From assembly GCF_001280505.1 (NCBI RefSeq), contig NZ_LBIO01000037.1:186001-250000 (forward strand): a stretch of DNA of 64,000 nt, written 5' to 3'. Source of the DNA: Mangrovimonas sp. TPBH4 (GTDB taxonomy: Bacteria > Bacteroidota > Bacteroidia > Flavobacteriales > Flavobacteriaceae). The notes beneath the pieces were generated by a model. The model worked only from the letters and a program-made list of their open reading frames with translations, was not told where the DNA came from and made no database searches. Shown piece by piece: positions 38,689 through 47,677 of this stretch. The translations under genes were made by a program, and so were the position numbers. Each line of letters opens with the position of its first letter. Positions within the stretch are counted from its first letter, which is position 1.

Positions 38689-38819
38689 TTTTAGTGTATT
38701 TTATATTGAAATAGTAAGTTCAAAAGTAATCAATTTTTTGCACATCTTGGACTGAAATTGAGCATTGTTACATCAAAATTGCACTATAACGTTATCGAAA
38801 TGAAAGTGAAAAAAAGGAA

Positions 38820-41345
38820 TTAGAAAGGGTAGTTGATACCTATGTTATAAACTGCATTTCCAAAATTGTAGTCTTTGAACCAACGCTCGCCTAAATCGTA
38901 GGAAGGGTCATAGGTTTTAAATCCTATATCTCCCCTGAGGACGAAAAATTTAAAGTCGTAGCGCAAACCAAAGCCAGTACCTACGGCAATGTCCTTTAGG
39001 GAATCAAACCCGCTAAATGTAGCTTTTTCATCATTCACGTTGTCGGCAATGTTCCAAATATTTCCTGCGTCAACGAATACGGCACCGTTGAGGTTCCCCA
39101 AAACATTGAAACGCTCTTCGAGGCTCAGGGTTATTTTCATGTTGGCTTCGTTGAATTCGTTGATGGACTGTGAGCTTCCAGGCCCCAAGTTGTAGGCTGT
39201 CCACGCTCTAATATCGTTAGGACCTCCGGCAAAGAAACTCTTGGAGAAAGGAATGCTGTTGGAGTTGCCATAGGGAATGGCCATGCCTAAATAACTGCGT
39301 ACAGCCACAATGTTCTTTTTGCCTATGTCCCAATATTTCACGTAATCGAGTTCTCCTTTGACGTACTGCGAGAAGGCTACTCCAAATATTTCGTATTGAT
39401 CATTTGCATTTTTTTCAGAACCAGTCCATTTAGAGAATGTATTAAGGAGCGGGCCTGCAAGTTCAAACTTAAAGCGGAAAATGGAAAAATCATTGTCAAA
39501 GAAGCTTTCCTTTTTATCCAAAATATAGCTGAAATTGGATGCCAATATTAAGTTGTTTTCGGTCAAACGGTCTTTACGCTCATTAATGGCAGAAACGGTT
39601 TCAAAATCATCGTCACTAGGTGTCAAGGAGGTGTTGCCGCTTAAAACATCATTGATGAACTGATCTGTCTGGTCGGGATAATTCAAATCTTCACCGTTAT
39701 TGTAATCGATGCTTCCGGCAATATCGTTAAGGGTGTTATAGGAGTTTTGATAAACTCCAAAGTAATTGTTAGGATTAAGGTTTTTTACAAATTGCAGATT
39801 GAAGAAATCCAGGCTGTTGGTAGTTCTTTTAGAAGGATTCCATTGGTAATTTAAGGCGCCATTCAGGGTTTGTTTGTCCAAACCAATATTTCTTTGGGTA
39901 GTGGCTCCTACCGAAATACGGGTGCTTGGCGACATGTATTTTGGAATGATTTTATTGGTTCTGATTGGGAAAAATATACGTGGAATAACGAGTTTGATAT
40001 TTCCGCCCGCTTCATTAATGTCAAAAAATTGATCCTGTGAAACAGAGGCGTCTTTGGAGGAGCCTATAGATCCTAAGGCTGAAACCTCTAGCCTTTCTGC
40101 TCCTCGAAATACATTTCTAATAACCAATCCTCCAGTAAATGATAAGCCAATGGTTTGGATATTACTTTGGCTGATATTAAAGTCATACCAAAGGTCATAT
40201 TTTTTCTTTGGAGATAAATAAATATTGGCGGTAAGAGTGGTGTCTTGAGGGTTTTCAACGTATTCAATATTAGGATATCGAAATACTTGTAAATCCGTTA
40301 AATATCGGTAGGTTCGTGTTCTGTCCAAATCTCTAAAAAGCTCACCCTTTGAAATGAAAATAGCATCTGTTAGGGCTCTAGGCCTGTACCTCAATTTACC
40401 GTAGCTGTACAATTTATAGCCTTTGTATTCAACTGAATCCAATGTGGCGGTTTCCTTGTTTTCATAGGTGTGATCCGTATAAATATTGACCTCCTTTATT
40501 CTATAGATTTTAAACGGAACTCTAGAAATGGAATCTTCATATCTAATACTTCTATTTTTTATGATGAGGTCCGTGAAAACTTTTTTTGTGGAACCAATGG
40601 TATCGATGTCAAAAGAGATGTAATCCTGACCAAAATGAAAGAGCCCAGAATTTCTAAAGGCAGTGGTTAGTCGTTCTCTTTCTTTGGTGAAATTGGTTTC
40701 TTTGTACTGTTGGCTAGACTTTATCAGCGATTCCTTTTTTAGGTTTTGATATAAGGAATCTACAACGGGCGAGGCAATTTTTTCTGAAATGCTATCTAGA
40801 ATATACGGCTGTCCTGTTTCAACAAAATAGGTCACACTTGCACGTCTGTTTTTTGCTTCTGAAATGCTGTAGGATGTCTGCACATCAAACCATCCGTTAC
40901 TAATAAAATAACGGCTTAGGTTGGTTGTCGTTTTTTCGGTTTTGGGTATATCTACAATTACGGGCGCTTCACCTGTTTTCTTTAGCCATGCATTAAAAGC
41001 TAATCGGGATTGCACATCTTTGTCCAACTGTTTTCTGGAAAGCAATCTGGTTTTCCAGGCTAGCTTTTTGGGATTGTTATAGATTTTGTCCTTTAGAATA
41101 GAATCCAAGTTTGGCCTTGCCAAATTATAAATTTGCAAGCGCAAAGGGTAGCCTAAAAGTTTTCCGTTGGGTTTTTGGTAGTAGGAGTTGTTTATGGCCT
41201 CGGTGTTTACCTTTTTGCCATTTACCATCGTGGTATTTCCTGAAAGAAGATATTGATCCTCGCCAACACGCTTCATCACATTACAGGATGTTAGTAGGTA
41301 AGCGATGGAAAAGAAAACCAATATATATTTAAAAGTTTGCTTCAA
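38820..41345 (-). CDS. tamL: TamL, lipoprotein Omp85-family protein (right-arm copy)
   Basis: A mirror of 5536-8061; identical 841-aa product with its promoter element at 41365-41372, divergent from the RNA methyltransferase gene. Confidence 0.9.
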   Translation of the reverse strand: MKQTFKYILVFFSIAYLLTSCNVMKRVGEDQYLLSGNTTMVNGKKVNTEAINNSYYQKPNGKLLGYPLRLQIYNLARPNLDSILKDKIYNNPKKLAWKTRLLSRKQLDKDVQSRLAFNAWLKKTGEAPVIVDIPKTEKTTTNLSRYFISNGWFDVQTSYSISEAKNRRASVTYFVETGQPYILDSISEKIASPVVDSLYQNLKKESLIKSSQQYKETNFTKERERLTTAFRNSGLFHFGQDYISFDIDTIGSTKKVFTDLIIKNRSIRYEDSISRVPFKIYRIKEVNIYTDHTYENKETATLDSVEYKGYKLYSYGKLRYRPRALTDAIFISKGELFRDLDRTRTYRYLTDLQVFRYPNIEYVENPQDTTLTANIYLSPKKKYDLWYDFNISQSNIQTIGLSFTGGLVIRNVFRGAERLEVSALGSIGSSKDASVSQDQFFDINEAGGNIKLVIPRIFFPIRTNKIIPKYMSPSTRISVGATTQRNIGLDKQTLNGALNYQWNPSKRTTNSLDFFNLQFVKNLNPNNYFGVYQNSYNTLNDIAGSIDYNNGEDLNYPDQTDQFINDVLSGNTSLTPSDDDFETVSAINERKDRLTENNLILASNFSYILDKKESFFDNDFSIFRFKFELAGPLLNTFSKWTGSEKNANDQYEIFGVAFSQYVKGELDYVKYWDIGKKNIVAVRSYLGMAIPYGNSNSIPFSKSFFAGGPNDIRAWTAYNLGPGSSQSINEFNEANMKITLSLEERFNVLGNLNGAVFVDAGNIWNIADNVNDEKATFSGFDSLKDIAVGTGFGLRYDFKFFVLRGDIGFKTYDPSYDLGERWFKDYNFGNAVYNIGINYPF

Positions 41346-41463
41346 ACAGAAATAGTAATAAGGTCAAATTTATGGCATTGTTGTAGTAGCATATCAAAAA
41401 TTACTCCAAAAAAGCATTACTTTGTACGGTAGTTACAACGATAACAAAAGTAAAGACATTTTA

Positions 41464-42192
41464 ATGTTAACAAAGAACCAAATAAAATTAATTACAAGTT
41501 TAGCACAAAAAAAGAACCGCACTAAGGAAGGTTTGTTTGTGGTAGAGGGGATCAAAGGGATTGGAGAGTTTTTAAATTCCCGTTTCCAACTCTTTAAGTT
41601 GTATACTACGGGAACAGGTTTTGGTATTGCTTCGGAGCAGGTAGTATCTATTTCCGAACAAGAATTGAAAAAAATTAGTGGGTTAAAAACGCCTAACACG
41701 GCCTTGGCTTTATTTAAAATTCCAGAGTCTCAATCCGTTAAGGAGGAAGGTTTAATTGTAGCACTTGATGATTTGAGGGATCCGGGGAATCTTGGCACGA
41801 TCATTCGCTTATGCGATTGGTTTGGCATTCGCGATTTGGTGTGTAGTTCGGCTACGGTAGACTGTTACAATTCCAAGGTGGTACAGGCTACTATGGGTTC
41901 TTTGACCAGGGTGAACATTACGTATTTGGATTTACCTTCTTTTTTGAAAAACATACAAACAGAAATGTTTGGGACCTTTATGGATGGCGATAGTGTTTAT
42001 GAGCAAAACTTGCCAAACAAAGGCGTTTTGGTAATGGGAAATGAGGCTAACGGCATTTCTTCTGAAGTTGAGCAAATTGTCCAAACCAAAATCAGTATTC
42101 CGCGCTATGGTAATTTGCAAGCTACCGAAAGCTTAAATGTGGCTACGGCAACCGCTATCTTCCTAAGCGAATTTAGAAGAGGAAAACATTAA
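41464..42192 (+). CDS. SpoU/TrmH-family RNA 2'-O-methyltransferase (right-arm copy)
   Basis: A mirror of 4689-5417; identical 242-aa product. A TTTG at 41421-41424 preceded by TAC about 40 bp upstream of the chosen ATG is a near-match -7 element, which supports the downstream start over the ATG at 41422. Confidence 0.92.
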   Translation: MLTKNQIKLITSLAQKKNRTKEGLFVVEGIKGIGEFLNSRFQLFKLYTTGTGFGIASEQVVSISEQELKKISGLKTPNTALALFKIPESQSVKEEGLIVALDDLRDPGNLGTIIRLCDWFGIRDLVCSSATVDCYNSKVVQATMGSLTRVNITYLDLPSFLKNIQTEMFGTFMDGDSVYEQNLPNKGVLVMGNEANGISSEVEQIVQTKISIPRYGNLQATESLNVATATAIFLSEFRRGKH

Positions 42193-42205
42193 AGAGTTTA
42201 CTTTT

Positions 42206-42919
42206 CTATTGAAATGTGAAATTAACAAACACCCCTCTGGTTTTCATGGTGTGTACATTCCCTGTCCAAGGGCTGTTAGGGTCTCTATCCTGAATGATTT
42301 CGTTGTTGAGGGCAAATACACCTCTAATAGACGGCGTGAACTTAAACCAATAAAGGTAAAAATCCACTCCAAACCCTAGTTCGTAAAAGAACATGTTTCG
42401 TTCCGATCTAAATTCCCCAACAGAGTTGTCGTCTGGGTTTTCCTGATTACTGGAAAGGTTAATGGCCGTAGAGAAACCACCAACGATAAAAGGTTTAAAG
42501 TTATTGATACGTTTGGTGGAAAATTTGAGTAGCAAAGGAAAGTGCACATAGGTGGATTTTACTTCGCGAAGCAAATCCGAATCATTGTAATCCATCCCTT
42601 GGAAATAACTCGGGTCATATTGTAGATTACGTTGTGTAATGTACAATCCTGGCTCAAAACGCAGGTTTAAATATTCGGCAAGGCGCAAATCTGAGATCAA
42701 ACCTACATTAAACCCCACGGTATTGTCTACTAATATATCCTTTAAATCTTCCTCGTAGTTAAATTGATAATCGTAACTGTTGAACCCCAAAAAGAACCCC
42801 CAGCTAAGGCGCTGCTTGTCAAAATTTTCATTGTTCTTTATTTTTTCCTTTGTGAATAATTGGGCAGACGCCGCTTGGCTTAACAGGAACAAAGAGAGAA
42901 TAAAAACTACTTTTTTCAT
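42206..42919 (-). CDS. porT: PorT, T9SS outer-membrane barrel (right-arm copy)
   Basis: A mirror of 3962-4675; identical 237-aa product, downstream of ubiE and convergent with the methyltransferase gene. Confidence 0.88.
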   Translation of the reverse strand: MKKVVFILSLFLLSQAASAQLFTKEKIKNNENFDKQRLSWGFFLGFNSYDYQFNYEEDLKDILVDNTVGFNVGLISDLRLAEYLNLRFEPGLYITQRNLQYDPSYFQGMDYNDSDLLREVKSTYVHFPLLLKFSTKRINNFKPFIVGGFSTAINLSSNQENPDDNSVGEFRSERNMFFYELGFGVDFYLYWFKFTPSIRGVFALNNEIIQDRDPNSPWTGNVHTMKTRGVFVNFTFQ

Positions 42920-42961
42920 TGAAGATTTAATTTACAATCAAAGGGTTCAAAAGGTGTAACA

Positions 42962-43693
42962 TTACTTTTTGGAAGCGGTATAAATGGTAGCCGCCCCAAA
43001 TGTTTGGGGTTTGTTACTGACATCTATAAACCCAATTTTACGCAAAATATTGTTTAAGGCTTCCCCGTAAGGAAAAACCGAGGCAGATTCGCTTAAATAG
43101 GCATACGCCGATTGGTCTTTTGAAAAGACCCTGCCAATAGTTGGTAAGATATATTTGGTATAAAATTTATAGCCTTGTTTAAAAGGTGTTTTGGTAGGAA
43201 CGGAAGTCTCCAAAATCACAAAAACGCCATTGGGCTTAAGGACTCTCAAAATTTCAGAAAGGCCTTGTTCCAAGTTTTCAAAATTGCGAACCCCGAAAGC
43301 TACGGTTATGGCGTCAAATGTATTGTCTTGGAAAGGCAGACTTTCAGAATCACCAAGCACCATTGAAATGGTATCGTCCAAATTTTTGGCGGCCACTTTT
43401 TTGCGCCCCACCTCAAGCATACCGTCGCTTATATCCAATCCAATAATTTCCTTGGCGCCAGATTTAGTCAGTGTAATTGCTAAATCTCCAGTACCTGTTG
43501 CAATGTCCAAAACTTTAGTAGGCTGCTTTTTGGTAACAATATCTACAACTTTATTTCGCCATTTTATATCAATACCAAAGGAAATCACACGGTTAAGTCC
43601 GTCATATTCTTTAGAAATCGTATCAAACATTTTAGTTACCTGCTGCTTTTTGTTCAGGTCACTGTCTTTATATGGCTTCACTTTTGTGGACAT
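42962..43693 (-). CDS. ubiE: Demethylmenaquinone methyltransferase UbiE/MenG (right-arm copy)
   Basis: A mirror of 3188-3919; identical 243-aa product. The quinone it completes would be the electron acceptor of the Na+-NQR encoded from 62500. Confidence 0.96.
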   Translation of the reverse strand: MSTKVKPYKDSDLNKKQQVTKMFDTISKEYDGLNRVISFGIDIKWRNKVVDIVTKKQPTKVLDIATGTGDLAITLTKSGAKEIIGLDISDGMLEVGRKKVAAKNLDDTISMVLGDSESLPFQDNTFDAITVAFGVRNFENLEQGLSEILRVLKPNGVFVILETSVPTKTPFKQGYKFYTKYILPTIGRVFSKDQSAYAYLSESASVFPYGEALNNILRKIGFIDVSNKPQTFGAATIYTASKK

Positions 43694-44012
43694 TCAATCT
43701 TATTTTTGGCAAAACTACATAAATTTTCATGGCAAAAGGGCCTTAGCCAACTTAAAAATAGATGGACTTGAAAGTTTTAAATATGTTGATGTGAATTAGT
43801 TATAGGATAGAATGGCTTCTGTAACATGTGTTTAAGGTTCAATACCTTCTTAAAAAGGCTTCGAATATAAAATTATGCTATATTTGTTTTGCTTTTTTGA
43901 ATGCTTTTAAGTTCCCCTAAGGGAGCAAATTAACAACCAATGGATCATTTTTAAATGTTATGAGCATTCTTGCAAGGATCTCAAGCTATATTGAACAACT
44001 AAAAGTAAACAG
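43694..44012. other. Divergent intergenic region ubiE / trkA (right-arm copy)
   Basis: A mirror of 2869-3187, with TATATTTG at 43879-43886 directed at trkA and the ubiE element at 43710-43717. Nothing else is recognised. Confidence 0.7.
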
Positions 44013-45362
44013 ATGAAAATAATTATTGCTGGAGCAGGTGAAGTTGGGTTTCATTTGGCAAAATTATTATCCTACGAATCACAAGAAATTACCCTTATAG
44101 ATACGGACAAAGAAAGTTTGGCATATGCCAATAGCCACTTGGATATTAGGGTGATTAGGGGAGATGCTACATCCATTGCAATTTTAAAGGATGCCAGGAT
44201 AAAAACGGCAGAGTTGTTCATAGCTGTAACTTCTTCTGAGACCACCAATATTACGGCCAGTGTTTTGGCTAAACAATTGGGGGCAGAACGGACCATAGCC
44301 AGAATTGCTAATTCTGAATTTCTGGAGCAGAAGGATGAAGTAGGTTTTACCAAGTTTGGTATAGATGAGTTGATTTCGCCCGAAGACCTTGCAGCTTCAG
44401 AAATTGGGTTGTTGCTCAATCAATATGCGTTTAACGACAGTTATGAATTTGAGGATGGCGCTTTAACTATGTTAAGTTTAAGGTTGTCCAGAAACGCCGC
44501 CTTTGTTGATAAAACGGTAAAGGAAGCCGCCGAAGTATTATCAGAAATCCATTTTGTGCCTATAGCCATTCAGCGCTATGGAACCCAATATACTATCATT
44601 CCAAGAGGAGATACATTGTTCAAAGAAGGGGATAAGGTGGTATTTATTACGTCTACGGGAGGAGATGAGGAACTATTTGAGCTTTCCGGAAAAGTTAAGA
44701 TTGATGTAAGGGATGTTATGATTCTTGGGGGAAGTAAAATTGGATACAAAACGGCAAAGGATCTCTGTGCGAGTAAATTCAATGTAAAACTTATTGAAAA
44801 GGACAAAAATATAGCCTTTGAGTTGGCCGATGAATTGCCAAACGCCTTAATTATTAATGGAGATGGTAGGAATGTTGAACTTTTGGAAGAGGAGAACATT
44901 GATAGCCAAGATGCCTTTATTTCGGTAACGGGAAATTCAGAAACCAATATCATGTCCTGTTTGGTGGCCAAGTCCAAAGGAGTTAAAAAAACAATCGCCT
45001 TGGTTGAAAATATGGACTATTTTCAGTTGTCACAATCTATAGGAATTGATACTTTGATCAATAAGAAGCTGTTGGCGGCCAATAATATTTTTAGATACAT
45101 AAGAAAAGGGGAGGTGGTTGCCATGACCAAACTCAACAATATGAATGCGGAATTGTTGGAGTTTGTAGTAAACCAAAGCTCAAAAATATGCGATAAATTG
45201 ATTAAGGATTTAGATTTTCCACGTTCGGCCATTATTGGTGGTGTTATTCGGGATGGTGAAGGTTTGATTCCTTTAGGGAACTTTAAAATTTCTGCAGGAG
45301 ATCGAGTAGTGGTATGCTGCTTACCAAGATCTATTGTGGAGGTGGAGAAATTTTTCTTTTAA
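44013..45362 (+). CDS. trkA: TrkA, regulator of K+ uptake (right-arm copy)
   Basis: A mirror of 1519-2868; identical 449-aa product heading the trkA-trkH operon. Confidence 0.96.
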   Translation: MKIIIAGAGEVGFHLAKLLSYESQEITLIDTDKESLAYANSHLDIRVIRGDATSIAILKDARIKTAELFIAVTSSETTNITASVLAKQLGAERTIARIANSEFLEQKDEVGFTKFGIDELISPEDLAASEIGLLLNQYAFNDSYEFEDGALTMLSLRLSRNAAFVDKTVKEAAEVLSEIHFVPIAIQRYGTQYTIIPRGDTLFKEGDKVVFITSTGGDEELFELSGKVKIDVRDVMILGGSKIGYKTAKDLCASKFNVKLIEKDKNIAFELADELPNALIINGDGRNVELLEEENIDSQDAFISVTGNSETNIMSCLVAKSKGVKKTIALVENMDYFQLSQSIGIDTLINKKLLAANNIFRYIRKGEVVAMTKLNNMNAELLEFVVNQSSKICDKLIKDLDFPRSAIIGGVIRDGEGLIPLGNFKISAGDRVVVCCLPRSIVEVEKFFF

Positions 45363-45377
45363 AGAATAGCTGCAAAA

Positions 45378-46874
45378 ATGAAGAAACTTAACTTTAAAAT
45401 TATTTTTCACTTCTTCGGGCTATTGCTTTTGTTTAATGGTGGGTTTATGCTCATTTCAGCTCTTGTAAGTTCTTTGTACAGTGAACCCGAAACCTTACAG
45501 ATATTCATGTCTGGAATCCTTGTGCTTTTGGTTGGGACCTTTTTAATGGTTAGTACCAAAAATCACAGCAAGGAAATGAAGAAACGGGAAGGGTATATTG
45601 TCGTAACCTTTGGTTGGATTGTGATGGCCGCTTCTGGAGCTTTACCATATTTGTTGACCAATACCATTCCTACCTTCACAAGTGCTTTTTTTGAAACCAT
45701 GTCTGGTTATACAACTACAGGGGCAACAATCTTGAATGATATTGAGGTTGTTTCAAAAGGCGTGTTGTTTTGGCGAAGTACTACCCATTGGATTGGTGGT
45801 ATGGGAATTATTGTTTTGGCAGTTGCCATTTTACCTCTTTTAGGGATAGGAGGTATGCAGTTGTTTGCTGCAGAAGCTCCTGGCCCAAGTGCCGATAAAT
45901 TACACCCTCGTATTACCGATACTGCGAAACGCTTATGGTTAATTTACTTTGGATATACCGCTGCAGAAACCATTCTTCTTAAGGTGGCTGGAATGTCTTT
46001 TTTTGATGCGATTAACCATTCTATGAGTACCTTGTCTACAGGGGGATTTTCGACTAAAAATGCGAGTGTTGCCTATTGGAACGGCCAGCCTTTGATACAA
46101 TATATCATCATCCTTTTTATGTTTTTGGCGGGAACCAACTTTGTTTTAAGTTATTTTGTGTTCAAAGGAACTGTACAAAAAGCGATACGGGATGAAGAGT
46201 TACGGCTTTATTTTAAATTCATTTCTGTATTCACAATTATAGCAGCCATAATTATTTACTTTAGGGCAGATTTGGGAATTTCTTCCATTGATCACCCCAT
46301 GGTTTGGGGGAGAGCCGAGAGTTCATTTAGACATGCTTTGTTTCAGGTTCTTACTGTGATCACCACTACAGGTTTTATTACTGCCGATTATACCCTTTGG
46401 ACACCATTTTTACTTGTTTTTTTCTTTGGTCTGATGTTTTTGGGAGGGTCCGCAGGAAGTACTTCTGGAGGTGTTAAAGTGGTAAGGCACCTCATTTTAA
46501 TTAAAAACGGCTTTTTGGAATTTAAAAGATCTTTGCATCCCAATGCAATATTGCCCGTAAGGTATAATACCAAATCCATTCAGGGGGATATTGTTTTTAA
46601 TATTTTGGGCTTCTTTATTCTTTACATGCTTGCTTTTATTGTTGGCGGCCTTGGCTTTTCTATGTTTAAATTGGATTTTGAATCGTCTATTGGTTTAGCG
46701 GCTTCCAGTTTAGGAAATATTGGGCCTGCACTAGGGAAATTTGGTCCTGTAAACAATTATGCCGCTTTGCCAATGTTAGGGCAATGGTGGGCTTCCTTTT
46801 TAATGCTTTTAGGTAGATTAGAACTGTTTACAGTGCTTATCCTTTTAACGCCTTTCTTTTGGAGGAATAGATAA
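45378..46874 (+). CDS. trkH: TrkH, potassium uptake channel subunit (right-arm copy)
   Basis: A mirror of 7-1503; identical 498-aa product. Its stop codon lies 6 bp before the last base that can be shown to belong to the repeat; the sequence after 46880 is unique and shows the native downstream context. Confidence 0.96.
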   Translation: MKKLNFKIIFHFFGLLLLFNGGFMLISALVSSLYSEPETLQIFMSGILVLLVGTFLMVSTKNHSKEMKKREGYIVVTFGWIVMAASGALPYLLTNTIPTFTSAFFETMSGYTTTGATILNDIEVVSKGVLFWRSTTHWIGGMGIIVLAVAILPLLGIGGMQLFAAEAPGPSADKLHPRITDTAKRLWLIYFGYTAAETILLKVAGMSFFDAINHSMSTLSTGGFSTKNASVAYWNGQPLIQYIIILFMFLAGTNFVLSYFVFKGTVQKAIRDEELRLYFKFISVFTIIAAIIIYFRADLGISSIDHPMVWGRAESSFRHALFQVLTVITTTGFITADYTLWTPFLLVFFFGLMFLGGSAGSTSGGVKVVRHLILIKNGFLEFKRSLHPNAILPVRYNTKSIQGDIVFNILGFFILYMLAFIVGGLGFSMFKLDFESSIGLAASSLGNIGPALGKFGPVNNYAALPMLGQWWASFLMLLGRLELFTVLILLTPFFWRNR

Positions 46875-46998
46875 TCTGGATTGTAATATAGAATAATTTT
46901 TTGTTCTTTATTTTAGATAGAAGCTTGAGAATTAATTGAGTGTGTAACAAAAATTATTTTTTTGCGTCATATGATATGTAACCAATTAATCAAATATC

Positions 46999-47244
46999 AT
47001 GAAAGCATTAAAAATTACACAAGATTTGGAACCGTTTCCCTTTTGGGTAAAAGAAAATAACTTAGGTTTGTTGAATTCTGAGTACAAACAAAGTGCTAGA
47101 ACCAATTTCAGTCAATATTCTTATAATAAGCTATTCAGTTGTAGAAGTCGTATAGAAACGAGATTGTTTGTTAAGACTTCGGATACTGCAACGATATTAA
47201 GGGTAATCCTCTTTTTTCTCGTATTTATTTTTCTTTTTAATTAG
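46999..47244 (+). CDS. Small protein with C-terminal membrane anchor, unknown
   Basis: An 81-aa ORF, not recognised. About 60 polar residues with aromatic clusters (EPFPFWVKENN, NFSQYSYNKLF) precede a single hydrophobic C-terminal segment (ILRVILFFLVFIFLF), with only one asparagine after it, so it would be tail-anchored. It is followed by another small ORF of the same design. Coding status rests on ORF length and layout only; no -7 element fits exactly, although a TTATTTTTTTG run lies about 40 bp upstream. Confidence 0.55.
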   Translation: MKALKITQDLEPFPFWVKENNLGLLNSEYKQSARTNFSQYSYNKLFSCRSRIETRLFVKTSDTATILRVILFFLVFIFLFN

Positions 47245-47275
47245 GAATTCCATTTTCTTTTTGAACAGAATTCCT
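47243..47275 (+). other. Hairpin between two small ORFs
   Basis: A perfect eight-bp stem AGGAATTC/GAATTCCT with a 17-base loop begins inside the TAG stop of the upstream small ORF. No T-run follows, so it is not a classical terminator; it could be an attenuator or processing site between the two small genes. Confidence 0.4.
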
Positions 47276-47343
47276 CTTGAGCCAACTTAGTATACTAGGT
47301 ATTGGCTGTAGATTTCTTTTTTCAACATTTAAAATTTTTAGAA

Positions 47344-47613
47344 ATGGCATTAGGTGGGTATATGCATAACGTAATTAAATACAATCAAAGTTTACGATTG
47401 GATAAGTCTAAACATTTCAAAAAAACTCTTGGTGGTTATAATTTGAAAAGCGAAAATGAAAAGGTTACTTATGAAAAACCATCTAAAGTGTATTTAAAGC
47501 GATTAAAAAGAAAGCTGAAGAGAGAGCAGGAACTTAGGGAATTTAAAATAGGAATGGTTTTTATTGTTGGCTTTACTTTAATGTGTTCCTTGTTTGTGTA
47601 TTTTATGTTCTAA
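47344..47613 (+). CDS. Small basic protein with C-terminal membrane anchor, unknown
   Basis: An 89-aa ORF started at the ATG at 47344 (MALGGYMHNVIKYNQ), which seems better than the in-frame ATG at 47302 because the added residues are a low-complexity phenylalanine-rich stretch. A very basic helix (YLKRLKRKLKREQELREFK, about 52-70) is followed by one hydrophobic segment (MVFIVGFTLMCSLFVYFMF) at the extreme C-terminus. It may be a tail-anchored, nucleic-acid- or ribosome-binding-like small protein, but function is unknown. It is convergent with the aminotransferase gene across the hairpin at 47611-47650. Confidence 0.6.
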   Translation: MALGGYMHNVIKYNQSLRLDKSKHFKKTLGGYNLKSENEKVTYEKPSKVYLKRLKRKLKREQELREFKIGMVFIVGFTLMCSLFVYFMF

Positions 47614-47650
47614 AAAAAAGCATCCATAACTTTAAAAGTACGGATGCTCT
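47611..47650 (-). terminator. Terminator of the desaturase-aminotransferase unit
   Basis: The stem AGCATCC (47619-47625) / GGATGCT (47642-47648), with a partly pairing interior, is followed on the minus strand by a run of U from the A-tract at 47612-47619. On the plus strand the T-tract is weak, so it mainly serves the minus-strand gene. Confidence 0.7.
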
Positions 47651-47677
47651 ATATTAATTTCAGAAATAATTTTGGTT

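Larger units (their letters stand above)
1..46880. repeat. Giant spacer-less inverted repeat (2 x 23,440 bp)
   Basis: Position x is complementary to position 46881-x. The first 20 bases are the exact reverse complement of 46861-46880, the centre at 23440/23441 is self-complementary, and intergenic stretches compared near 2880/43990, 10170/36710 and 17290/29590 also match. All 19 genes recur on the opposite strand at mirrored coordinates with identical translations. The symmetry reaches base 1, so the left arm may be cut by the window edge; 46881 onward is unique. No insertion sequence, tRNA or short direct repeat marks the right boundary. Perfect palindromes of this size are cut by SbcCD-type nucleases and are not stably kept in bacteria, so a fold-back artefact is inferred. 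Confidence 0.98.

Noticed and set aside
1-46880. The inverted repeat as a transposon, integron or phage-borne duplication
   Set aside because: No transposase, integrase, terminal repeat, target-site duplication or tRNA is visible at the right boundary or at the centre, and the content is housekeeping genes.
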